Origin: Phaeobacter sp.
Lineage (GTDB): Bacteria; Pseudomonadota; Alphaproteobacteria; Rhodobacterales; Rhodobacteraceae
Reading direction: 5' to 3'
Assembly: GCF_022825805.1 (NCBI RefSeq)
Contig: NZ_JAJDWC010000111.1
Location: 1-48,981 of the forward strand
Length of the DNA stretch: 48,981 bases
The notes beneath the pieces were generated by a model. That model did not search any database, was not told where the DNA came from, and saw nothing but the letters and a program-made list of their open reading frames with translations. A program made the translations under genes and the position numbers. Below, in pieces: positions 1 to 7,506 of the stretch (position 1 is the stretch's first letter; each line of letters opens with the position of its first letter).

Positions 1-1
1 T

Positions 2-124
2 CTCAGGCGTATCGGAGCCAGAACCTTCGACCAGATGTTCGACGCGCTTGCCGAAGTCTGCGACCTCTTCACCCCAGACGAATGCTACAACTACTTCTGC
101 GATGCAGGATATGCCTCAACATAA
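2..124 (+). CDS. IS630-family transposase, C-terminal fragment (cut by window edge)
   Basis: Only the last 40 codons are inside the window, ending in TAA at 122-124. The visible peptide ends with the pattern LCDLFTPxECxNYFxxAGY-like (here CDLFTPDECYNYFCDAGYAST), which is the usual C-terminus of IS630/Tc1-mariner-type DDE transposases. The catalytic DDE residues would lie left of the window, so activity cannot be judged. The element's right terminal inverted repeat should lie in the roughly 50-60 bases after the stop, but without the left end it cannot be delimited. Its position directly upstream of an orphan transporter gene suggests that the left part of this locus was rearranged. The family call rests on recognition of a short C-terminal motif. 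Confidence 0.7.
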   Translation, partial: LRRIGARTFDQMFDALAEVCDLFTPDECYNYFCDAGYAST

Positions 125-181
125 GGGCTCAATGCATTAAACAAATGCGCCATATCGCAGGGTTACAGCACAGCATTACAC

Positions 182-212
182 AACAAAAAAACGCCCGCAC
201 GAAGCGGGCGTT
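182..212 (-). terminator. Strong intrinsic terminator on the minus strand without an obvious gene
   Basis: A perfect 9-bp stem (190-198 with 204-212) closes a 5-base loop. Read on the minus strand it is followed by a run of seven T. On the plus strand no T-run follows, so it works leftwards. No convincing minus-strand gene ends here: the only open frame (384 to 163) runs through the hairpin itself. It may terminate a small RNA, or be the leftover end of a gene removed when the neighbouring IS element inserted. Confidence 0.75.
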
Positions 213-374
213 GAGTTATTGAGGCAGGTTTCATACAGGCAAGAAACCTATCGAGCAGTGACACTGTTATAAGCAATTTCTCGGCTGCATCCAAGCTAAA
301 AGTTTGAAATGACGTCTGAGCGCCGTTAGCGTCGGCAATCATGAAAATAAGGGCAGAGCGGGAAGGCCGGTCAA

Positions 375-2201
375 GTGCAGCCAATTTTTTTATCTACAGT
401 TCGATCGATGATGACGGGAATCACGCTTCTTGCAAGTGGGAATTTCGCCGCCGCAGAATCATCGCATGGCATAGCTATGTATGGGGACCCTGCCCTACCA
501 CCGGATTTTGTGTCTTTACCTTATGCAAACCCTGATGCGCCCAAAGGGGGCCGTGTCGTTTTTGGCAATACCGGTGCCTTCAACTCGCTGAACCCGTTTG
601 CCCCCAAAGGCAGCGCTCCCTGGCAGATGCGGTTTTGGGGCTATGAGAGCCTGATGGGGCGCTCGCAAGACGAGGCTTTTACCCTTTATGGCTTGCTCGC
701 CGAGTCCATTGAGGTTCCAGCGAATCGCACTTGGGTTGAGTTCACCCTGCGCCCAGAAGCCCGATTTTCCGATGGCAGCCCGGTCACCGTCGAGGACGTG
801 ATCTGGTCCTACGAAACGCTCGCCAGCGAAGGTCACGTGCGCTACCGCCGGTTTGGCCAACAGATCGACAGCATCACCCAGACCGGGCCGCGCAGCCTCC
901 GCATCACCTTCAATCAGGACAACCGGGAACTGGCCCTGATCGCGGGCTTGCGCCCGATCCTGAAGAAATCGCAGTGGGACGGCAAAGACTTTGGCGAGGC
1001 AGCATTGGATCAGCCCCCCATCGGCAGCGGACCCTATGTGGTGCAGGATTTTGAACCAGGCCGCTTTGTCACCTTTGCCCGCAACCCGGATTATTGGGCC
1101 CAGGATCTGCCCCTGCGACGCGGCACCAACAACTTTGACGAAATCAGGTTGGATTACTACGGCGACCAAACCGTCCTGCTGGAGGCTTTCAAGGCAGGCG
1201 AAATCTCCGCCATCCGGGAATTCAACGCAGCCAAATGGGACAAAGCCTATGATTTCCCTGCCGTGGCCAGCGGCGATGTGGTGAAATCCACCATTCCCAA
1301 CGGTAAACCCTCCGGCATGACCGGTTTGGGAATGAACACCCGCCGCGCGCCGCTGAATGATTGGCGCGTCCGCGAGGCGCTGATCCAGGCGTTTAACTTT
1401 GAATACATGAACGATGCTTTGACCGGCGGCAATCAACCCCGGATCACCTCCTATTTCTCCAACTCATATCTCGCCATGCGGCCAGGACCTGCCGAGGGTA
1501 AGGTGCGCGACCTGTTGGCCCCCTTTGCCGCCGATCTTCTGCCCGGCACGCTTGAGGGCTATGCGCTGCCCGCCAGCGATGGCACCGAACGCAACCGCAA
1601 AAACCTGCGCCGCGCGACCAAGCTGATGGCAGAGGCCGGGTGGACCGTGGTGGACGGGGTGATGCGCAATGCCTCAGGCGCGGCCATGGAACTGGATGTA
1701 CTGCTGACCCCCGGCAATCTGGGCGAAGGCGAAATGCGTGCCGTGGTGGAAATATACGCCCGCGCATTGGAGCGCCTGGGCATAACCCTGCGCGCCGACA
1801 TCGTGGACAGCGCGCAGTTTGTCGAACGCCAGGCCAGTTTCGATTTTAACCTCACCTTCTTTCGCCGTGCCCTGTCGCTCAGCCCTGGCAACGAACAGTA
1901 TCTCTATTGGTGCAGCGACGCAGCAGAGGTCGAACGCTCGCGCAATCTGATGGGCATTGCCGATCCAGCAGTGGATGCGATGATTGATGCAATGCTGACA
2001 TCCGTGAGTCAGGAAGACTTCATCGCCGCCACCCGCGCGCTGGACCGGCTGTTGACAGCCGGTCGCTACGTGGTGCCGATCTGGCAATACGCTGAAGGCC
2101 GCATCGCCCATATCAAGGAAATGCGCAGACCAGAGCGGCTGCCCATCAGCGGCGACGGCATCGCCTTCATGCCAGAGGTGTGGTGGTACGACGAGCAGTG
2201 A
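375..2201 (+). CDS. ABC transporter substrate-binding protein, family 5 (YejA-like oligopeptide binder)
   Basis: Periplasmic solute-binding protein of the SBP_bac_5 type, 608 residues. The start is GTG at 375, with GGAAGG at 361-366 as ribosome binding site. An ATG pair at 408/411 would still keep a signal sequence. Residues 1-27 form a signal peptide ending in FAAA-ES. The mature N-terminus (HGIAMYGDPALPPDF, then YANPDAPKGGRV and NSLNPF) matches the YejA subgroup, which binds peptides such as microcin C in enteric bacteria. YejA genes normally sit with yejB, yejE and yejF. Here no permease or ATPase gene follows, and a transposase fragment lies upstream, so this is an orphan binding protein that must borrow a transporter encoded elsewhere. 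The ligand cannot be told from sequence. Confidence 0.88.
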   Translation: MQPIFLSTVRSMMTGITLLASGNFAAAESSHGIAMYGDPALPPDFVSLPYANPDAPKGGRVVFGNTGAFNSLNPFAPKGSAPWQMRFWGYESLMGRSQDEAFTLYGLLAESIEVPANRTWVEFTLRPEARFSDGSPVTVEDVIWSYETLASEGHVRYRRFGQQIDSITQTGPRSLRITFNQDNRELALIAGLRPILKKSQWDGKDFGEAALDQPPIGSGPYVVQDFEPGRFVTFARNPDYWAQDLPLRRGTNNFDEIRLDYYGDQTVLLEAFKAGEISAIREFNAAKWDKAYDFPAVASGDVVKSTIPNGKPSGMTGLGMNTRRAPLNDWRVREALIQAFNFEYMNDALTGGNQPRITSYFSNSYLAMRPGPAEGKVRDLLAPFAADLLPGTLEGYALPASDGTERNRKNLRRATKLMAEAGWTVVDGVMRNASGAAMELDVLLTPGNLGEGEMRAVVEIYARALERLGITLRADIVDSAQFVERQASFDFNLTFFRRALSLSPGNEQYLYWCSDAAEVERSRNLMGIADPAVDAMIDAMLTSVSQEDFIAATRALDRLLTAGRYVVPIWQYAEGRIAHIKEMRRPERLPISGDGIAFMPEVWWYDEQ

Positions 2202-2380
2202 AGCCCACCACATAGCGACCGTGATGCAGCCCGCTTCACCCATTGAGGGTGCAAATTGGTCCGATTTCGATCATGCAGCTGATCGCAGTGGGCGTGGCGC
2301 ATCTTGTGTTGACGCGGTTGTTTGCCGCTGAATGAGCGTGTTTTCGCCGGAATTACCGTAAATTCTTCGCAAAACTTTGC

Positions 2381-2409
2381 CACCCAGCGCGTTTGAACGG
2401 CGCTGGGTG
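2381..2409. other. Perfect 10-bp hairpin in the 387-base gap after the binding-protein gene
   Basis: Arms 2381-2390 and 2400-2409 are exact reverse complements with a 9-base loop. No T-run follows on either strand, so it is not a classical intrinsic terminator. It lies about 180 bases after the stop of the binding-protein gene. The rest of 2202-2588 shows no coding potential I would defend. Confidence 0.5.
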
Positions 2410-2499
2410 AAGCTTTGAATTTGCAGCCAAAAACCCATTCTCTGCCAGAAAGGTTCCAGCACGGCCAGCGGCCCGATCTGCGGAACCCAGCGGCTCAGA

Positions 2500-2528
2500 T
2501 TGGTTTGTTTTCCAATTAATGCTAATTT
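2500..2528 (+). promoter_or_regulatory. Possible sigma-70 promoter for the small gene at 2589
   Basis: TTGGTT (2500-2505), a 17-base spacer and TAATTT (2523-2528) lie in a locally AT-rich stretch about 60 bases before the ATG at 2589. Spacing is ideal, but both hexamers deviate from consensus. Confidence 0.35.
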
Positions 2529-2588
2529 GTAGGTCCGAAAACACGACCGAGAAAAAAACTATGCCAATCTGACATAAGGGAGCCCCCC

Positions 2589-2819
2589 ATGCCTGTTCAG
2601 ACAGCCCGTGCCTGCTGGTTCGACAGGATGCCCCGTATCAAACAACGGTTTCCGCATCTCGAAACCCGCAAGGCCCCGTCGCTCATCGATCACAAAGATG
2701 ACTTTGTTGCCTACCTTGCGCAGACCCATCACCTGACCCTCACAGAAGCGCGTGAGGAGGTCGATGATTTCCTCTATACAGAGAGCCTGCACCGGGAACT
2801 GGAACAACAGGCGGTATAA
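2589..2819 (+). CDS. Small hypothetical protein, 76 residues
   Basis: I do not recognise the family. The ATG is preceded by AAGGGAG at 2576-2582, a strong ribosome binding site with 6-base spacing, and by a plausible promoter. The protein is soluble, with no signal peptide or membrane segment. The N-terminal third is basic (MPRIKQRF) and the C-terminal half is acidic and probably helical (EAREEVDDFLYTESLHRELEQQ). One Cys and one Trp occur early. It stands alone, followed 139 bases later by the end of the convergent XRE regulator gene. The good translation signals are the main argument that it is real. Confidence 0.5.
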   Translation: MPVQTARACWFDRMPRIKQRFPHLETRKAPSLIDHKDDFVAYLAQTHHLTLTEAREEVDDFLYTESLHRELEQQAV

Positions 2820-2957
2820 TCCGGCCGATTGTCCCCGGAAAGGCCGCCAGCGCCAAGGGGAACAAATCCACACAGGTTGCCCTTCGGCAGGCTATAGACC
2901 CGAGGCCATGTCCTGCCAGAGTCCCACCGGGGTCCTGTGGGGACGGCTCAGCCCAAT

Positions 2958-3581
2958 TTACTGTAGCGACGTCACCCAAAGGATGGTGGCGTCTTCATCG
3001 CTCAGCGACACCACGTTATGGCCCATGGCTGCGTCATAATAGGCGCTGTCGCCACGCCGCATTTCGATCGGCTCGTAGAACTCGGTATAAAGCCGCACGA
3101 CCCCCGTCAGCACATAGAGAAACTCTTCGCCATCATGGCGCACCCAGCCTTCGAACTCCTCCATCGCGCGGGCGCGCACCCGCGCACGATAGGGCAACAT
3201 CTGTTTGCGCGTCAGACTGTCCGCAAGCAGCTCATGTTCGTAAGTTGCGGTGGCGTGGGCAGAGCCCTGACCAGTTTTGGTAACCGTAAGACGCCCGTTC
3301 ACCTGATCGCGCTGCGGCTGGATAAACAGCTGTGGCACAGAAATCTGCAGACCAACCGCCAGCTTCTTCAAAGCCTCGTAAGTCGGTGACATCTGGCCAT
3401 TTTCAATCTTCGAAAGCGTGGAGCGGGCCAACCCTGCCTGATTGGCCGCATATTCGAGCGTCCAGTCGTGGGCCTTGCGCAGCTCGCGCACCCGCGCGCC
3501 CAGATCCAAAGGTTCGGCGTCCACATCTTCGCCAGAAGCCCGGGCAATGGTGATGAGCGATTTTGGGTCTCGTTCTGTCAT
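2958..3581 (-). CDS. XRE-family transcriptional regulator with C-terminal cupin domain
   Basis: A 207-residue DNA-binding regulator. The chosen start (ATG at 3581) has AGGGAGA just upstream; an in-frame start nine codons further out lacks such a site. After about 30 residues comes a lambda-repressor-type helix-turn-helix (ARVRELRKAHDWTLEYAANQ, then GLARSTLSKIENGQMSPTYE). The C-terminal part is a cupin barrel (GWVRHDGEEFLYVLTGVVRLY, then MRRGDSAYYDAAMGHNVVS) that usually senses a small ligand. This architecture is that of the PuuR/SutR-like regulators. The gene is divergent from the acyl-CoA synthetase at 3646 with only 64 bases between the starts, so it very likely controls that operon and itself. 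The effector is unknown; a carboxylic acid or its CoA ester would be a reasonable inference. Confidence 0.88.
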   Translation of the reverse strand: MTERDPKSLITIARASGEDVDAEPLDLGARVRELRKAHDWTLEYAANQAGLARSTLSKIENGQMSPTYEALKKLAVGLQISVPQLFIQPQRDQVNGRLTVTKTGQGSAHATATYEHELLADSLTRKQMLPYRARVRARAMEEFEGWVRHDGEEFLYVLTGVVRLYTEFYEPIEMRRGDSAYYDAAMGHNVVSLSDEDATILWVTSLQ

Positions 3582-3645
3582 GATCTCCCTATAGGCCGCG
3601 GCGAGCAATCTTGCAACGTGGCCTTTGTCGCGATAGCCAGATCAG

Positions 3646-5313
3646 ATGATTTCCCTGTTCGACACCGGCGCCCATCCCCCCTGTCCCGATCCGTTCAATC
3701 TTGCGGAATATGTGCTGTATCAAGGCGCCGCGAAGGCCTTGGCGATGACTGTGCCGCGCACAGGTCCGGAAACGGGCGAAGAAACGGGTCAGACCACAGC
3801 GACCGCCCCAGATAGCAAGGTGGCAGTTCAACAAATCGGAACAAAACAGGCCGGAACAACACAAAACGGACTGGCCGAACCAGACACCACGCTAACCTAT
3901 GGCGCGCTGCGACAGGCGGTGCGCGCCACGGGAACGGGTCTGCGTCAGGCTGGGGTCACGGCAGGCGACCGGGTTCTGTTGCGACTGGGGAATACCGTCG
4001 ACTTTCCAATTGCGTATCTCGGGGCGATTGCCATCGGGGCTCTTCCGGTGCCGACATCTGCCCAACTCACAGAGCCCGAAGTGCAGCGTATTTTCGACGA
4101 ACTCGCGCCTGTCGCTGTCCTTTGCGCTGATGATGTGCCCTGCCCGCCCCATCCGCGGCAGATCCCGCTTGAACAGCTGCGGGCCATGCGCGACCTGCCG
4201 CCTTGCGATTTTAAACACGCCAATCCAGATCGCCCTGCCTATCTGGTCTACACCTCGGGCACCAGCGGGCGTCCGCGCGCGGTTGTACATGCCCATCGCG
4301 CAATCTGGGCGCGCCAGATGATGATCCGGGATTGGTATGATCTGCGCCCCACAGACCGTTTGCTGCATGCCGGGGCGTTCAACTGGACCTTCACGCTTGG
4401 CACCGGCCTGATGGACCCCTGGAGCGTTGGCGCCACCGCGGTGATCCCGCAAGCAGGTCTGAACCCGGCCCATTTGCCAGACTGCCTGTCCGCAAGTGAG
4501 GCCACGCTTTTTGCTGCTGCTCCAGGTGTTTATCGCAAGGCCCTACAGGCCACACAGTGGCCTGACCTGCCTCATTTGCGCCACGGCCTCAGCGCTGGGG
4601 AAAAACTATCCGAGACACTGGCGCAGCGCTGGCGCGATATCACCAACTGCGCCATCTACGAAGCCTTTGGCATGTCGGAATGCTCGACCTTCTTGTCTGC
4701 GCGCCCAGGCCGCATGGTAACGGCCGGCGCGCTGGGATGGCCGCAACAGGGCCGCCGTGTGGCCATTTTGGATGCAGATGGTGCCCCGACGCCAGCCGGG
4801 ACAGCGGGCACCATTGCGGTCGCTGCCACGGATCCGGGCCTGATGCTGGGGTATTTTGACGCCAAAACCTCCGCCCCCACGCCTATCGCGACCGATTGGT
4901 TTGTCAGCGGGGATCGTGGCCAGATGGCAGAGGACGGCCAGATCACCTATCTCGGCCGCGAAGATGACATGATGAATGCCGGTGGGTTTCGCGTCTCACC
5001 ACAAGAGGTGGAGCGCGTTTTGCAGGGCTGCCCCGGTCTGCAGAGCATCGCCGTGGCCCAGGTCGAGATCAAAGAAGACACCCGCATCATCGTGGCCTTC
5101 TTCACCGCGGATGACGATCACACTGCCGGGCCTGATGGCGAAGATGTGACCAAAGGCCGTCTGGCAGATTTTGCAAATGCCAATCTGGCGCGGTACAAGC
5201 AGCCGCGCGCCTATCTGCGTGTTCCGGCTCTGCCGACCGGCCCAAACGGCAAACTGCTACGCCGCGCCCTGCCTGCGCTATTCCTCTCGTCTTCGCAAAG
5301 GACCCCGACATGA
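3646..5313 (+). CDS. AMP-binding acyl/aryl-CoA synthetase (ANL superfamily)
   Basis: Adenylate-forming enzyme, 555 residues, that activates a carboxylic acid with ATP and transfers it to CoA. Motifs in order: P-loop YTSGTSGRPR (202-211), YEAFGMSE in the middle, SGDRGQM, the hinge YLGREDDMMNAGGFRVSP, and the C-terminal catalytic lysine in GPNGKLLRR. The overall pattern resembles the benzoate-CoA ligase and medium-chain acyl-CoA synthetase branch, but the substrate cannot be assigned. An unusual Thr/Gln/Gly-rich insert occupies residues 38-79, between the N-terminal leader and the first conserved block. The stop overlaps the next gene by four bases (ATGA), so translation is coupled to the DsbA-like gene. 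It is divergent from the XRE-cupin regulator. No strong ribosome binding site is visible. Confidence 0.88.
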   Translation: MISLFDTGAHPPCPDPFNLAEYVLYQGAAKALAMTVPRTGPETGEETGQTTATAPDSKVAVQQIGTKQAGTTQNGLAEPDTTLTYGALRQAVRATGTGLRQAGVTAGDRVLLRLGNTVDFPIAYLGAIAIGALPVPTSAQLTEPEVQRIFDELAPVAVLCADDVPCPPHPRQIPLEQLRAMRDLPPCDFKHANPDRPAYLVYTSGTSGRPRAVVHAHRAIWARQMMIRDWYDLRPTDRLLHAGAFNWTFTLGTGLMDPWSVGATAVIPQAGLNPAHLPDCLSASEATLFAAAPGVYRKALQATQWPDLPHLRHGLSAGEKLSETLAQRWRDITNCAIYEAFGMSECSTFLSARPGRMVTAGALGWPQQGRRVAILDADGAPTPAGTAGTIAVAATDPGLMLGYFDAKTSAPTPIATDWFVSGDRGQMAEDGQITYLGREDDMMNAGGFRVSPQEVERVLQGCPGLQSIAVAQVEIKEDTRIIVAFFTADDDHTAGPDGEDVTKGRLADFANANLARYKQPRAYLRVPALPTGPNGKLLRRALPALFLSSSQRTPT

Positions 5314-5963
5314 GCGTTGTAAAGCTTGATATTCTGTCAGACCCGATCTGCCCCTGGTGCTATATCGGCAAAACCCATCTCGACAAGGCCCTGGCCGAAG
5401 CCGGTGACCATCCGTTTGTGATCGAATGGCATCCATTCCAGCTGAACCCCGATATGCCGCGCGAGGGTATGGATCGTCGCGCCTATCTGGAGGGTAAATT
5501 CGGCGGCAAGGACGGCGCCGTGCGCGCCTATGCACCGGTCGTTGAACATGCGGAAAAAGCGGGTCTTTCGATCAATTTCGAAGCGATGCAGCGCACGCCC
5601 AACACGCTGGATGCCCATCGGTTGATCCACTGGGCCGGCATCGAAGGCAAACAGAACGACGTGGTCGATGCGCTGTTCCAGGCCTATTTTGTCGATGCCA
5701 AAGATATCGGCGACAAAGACATCCTCGCAGATATCGCAGCAGGCGCCGGGATGGACCGGGATGTGACGCTGCGCCTGCTGGCGGGCGACACGGAAATTGA
5801 CGATATCAAGAACCGGGACGCCCATTCGCGCGAAATGGGGGTCAGCTCGGTGCCGACCTTCATCATCGCCAACCAGCACGCTGTGCCCGGTGCCCAGCAG
5901 CCCGATCTTTGGGCGCAGGTGATCGCCGACATTCGCAGCCAGTTGGCGGACAACGGCAACTGA
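5310..5963 (+). CDS. DsbA-family thiol oxidoreductase (FrnE / HCCA-isomerase type)
   Basis: A 217-residue thioredoxin-fold protein with the active-site motif CPWC at residues 14-17 (SDPICPWCYIG) and a cis-proline loop (VSSVPTF) near residue 180. There is no signal peptide, so it acts in the cytoplasm, unlike true DsbA. The fold and the all-helical insert match the FrnE and 2-hydroxychromene-2-carboxylate isomerase group. The intact CxxC favours a disulfide oxidoreductase over a glutathione-dependent isomerase. It overlaps the acyl-CoA synthetase by four bases and is therefore part of that operon. Its partner protein is not evident. Confidence 0.88.
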   Translation: MSVVKLDILSDPICPWCYIGKTHLDKALAEAGDHPFVIEWHPFQLNPDMPREGMDRRAYLEGKFGGKDGAVRAYAPVVEHAEKAGLSINFEAMQRTPNTLDAHRLIHWAGIEGKQNDVVDALFQAYFVDAKDIGDKDILADIAAGAGMDRDVTLRLLAGDTEIDDIKNRDAHSREMGVSSVPTFIIANQHAVPGAQQPDLWAQVIADIRSQLADNGN

Positions 5964-6050
5964 TCCCAAGCCAACGTGCCAGACACAGCTGCGAGGTCCA
6001 CATCGGCAGAAGTCGAGAGGAAGAGAAACCCGCAAATGCCAGGACCCCAG

Positions 6051-6076
6051 CAGATGCACAGACCAATGTGCATCTG
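6051..6076. promoter_or_regulatory. Perfect 10-bp inverted repeat upstream of the MFS gene
   Basis: CAGATGCACA (6051-6060) and TGTGCATCTG (6067-6076) flank a 6-base spacer, about 100 bases before the MFS start. No T-run is present on either strand, so it is not an intrinsic terminator. The dyad has the size expected for a dimeric repressor operator, for example a TetR- or MarR-type regulator, but no such regulator gene is adjacent. Confidence 0.45.
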
Positions 6077-6177
6077 CGCCACTGGTCGCATCCGCCAAGA
6101 TGTGTTAGCGCCGGACATGTCGACACCCAGATAGCCCCCGATCACCGGGTCTCCTGAAGTGTCGCATGAGGTTTCAA

Positions 6178-7401
6178 ATGACACAGATTTCAAAACCCGC
6201 CATGTCAAAGGCGGAGTTTATTGCTTTGATCGCAATGATGTTTGCAACGATCGCATTTTCGATCGATGCGATGCTGCCCGCGTTGCCGGAAATCGGCCAA
6301 AGCCTGAGCCCAGATGCACCAAACCAAGCCCAATTGGTCATCGCCAGTTTTGCCCTTGGCATGGGGATCGGCACTTTCTTCACCGGGCCGCTGTCGGACG
6401 CCTTCGGGCGCAAAACCGTGATCCTGGTGGCAACCTTGCTCTATATCGCCGCCACTTTGATCGCCTGGGCCAGCACGTCGATGGAGATGCTGCTGATCAG
6501 TCGTATCCTGATGGGTCTAGGTGTGGCAGGGCCGCGGGTGGTTGCACTGGCCATCGTGCGTGATCTGTATTCCGGACGCGAAATGGCACGCATGATGTCG
6601 ATTGCGATGATGATCTTCACCCTTGTCCCGGCGATTGCGCCAATGATCGGCGCAGGCATCATTGCACTGACAGGCTGGCGAGGGATCTTCCTGGCCTTTG
6701 CGGTCTTTGCGATCATCATGATCAGCTGGATGAGCCTGCGCCTGCCAGAACCCCTGGCGCCAGAGGACCGGCGGCCATTTCGCCTGCCCCATCTGGTCAG
6801 TGCACTGCGCGAAATGATCCAACATCCAACGGTGCGCCTGTCGATCATGGTCCAGGGCACCTGTCTTGCCATGCTGTTTTGCATGATCACACTGGTTCAG
6901 CCGATCTTTGATGAGGTCTTCGACCGGGCCGACAGTTTCCCGTTCTGGTTTGGCTTTGTGGCTTTGATGTCGGGGGCCAGCAGCCTGATCAACGCCTCTG
7001 TCGTGGTGCGTCTTGGCATGCGCCGCATGGTGACAACGGCCTTGGCCGGGCAGATTGTTCTATCTGCCACGATGCTTCTGATGAGCGGGTACGCCCTGTC
7101 GGATACGGTGATGTTTGCCCTGTTTGTCAGCTGGCAGACCAGCGTATTTTTCATGGCGGGTTTGACCCTCGGCAACCTGAACGCCATGGCGATGGAGCCG
7201 ATGGGCCATATCGCAGGATTGGCAGCATCGGTGATGGGCGGGATTTCAACCGTGTTCGCAGCCGCGATGGCGGCCCTTGTGGGGCTATTGTTTGACGGCT
7301 CTCTCGTGCCTTTGGCGGGTGGCATCTTGCTGCTGTCGGTCGCGGGATTTGGGCTGATGATGCACATGGCGCGCATCGAAAGCCGGCTCGCCACGTCCTA
7401 G
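6178..7401 (+). CDS. MFS multidrug efflux transporter, Bcr/CflA family
   Basis: An inner-membrane drug:proton antiporter of about 407 residues with 12 predicted membrane helices. The start ATG at 6178 has GAGG six bases upstream. An in-frame ATG at 6166 would add four residues and has no better site. Family signs are the first helix ending IDAMLPALPEIG, the motif A loop between helices 2 and 3 (GPLSDAFGRKT), and the helix-4/5 region SRILMGLGVAGPRVVALAIVRD. The export substrate cannot be predicted. It stands 214 bases after the oxidoreductase gene with a palindrome between them, so it may be transcribed separately. A strong hairpin terminator follows at 7446. Confidence 0.88.
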   Translation: MTQISKPAMSKAEFIALIAMMFATIAFSIDAMLPALPEIGQSLSPDAPNQAQLVIASFALGMGIGTFFTGPLSDAFGRKTVILVATLLYIAATLIAWASTSMEMLLISRILMGLGVAGPRVVALAIVRDLYSGREMARMMSIAMMIFTLVPAIAPMIGAGIIALTGWRGIFLAFAVFAIIMISWMSLRLPEPLAPEDRRPFRLPHLVSALREMIQHPTVRLSIMVQGTCLAMLFCMITLVQPIFDEVFDRADSFPFWFGFVALMSGASSLINASVVVRLGMRRMVTTALAGQIVLSATMLLMSGYALSDTVMFALFVSWQTSVFFMAGLTLGNLNAMAMEPMGHIAGLAASVMGGISTVFAAAMAALVGLLFDGSLVPLAGGILLLSVAGFGLMMHMARIESRLATS

Positions 7402-7445
7402 GCCGCGCTCAGTCTCAGCCGGTTCAACCGGACGTAAAAGTAGGA

Positions 7446-7486
7446 AAACGCCGCGCTTTGGCCATCAGAACCCAAGCGCGGCGTTT
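7446..7486. terminator. Bidirectional hairpin terminator between the MFS gene and mfd
   Basis: Arms 7446-7458 and 7474-7486 are exact 13-bp reverse complements that start and end in AAA/TTT, with a 15-base loop. It sits between two convergent stops (7401 plus, 7507 minus) and is built symmetrically, as expected for a shared terminator. Confidence 0.8.
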
Positions 7487-7506
7487 ACTATTGGCAGGAT
7501 CGAGCC

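Noticed and set aside
163..384. 73-codon minus-strand frame near the IS end
   Set aside because: It reads through a strong terminator on its own strand and has no visible start signals, so coding is unlikely; the terminator itself is kept as a finding.
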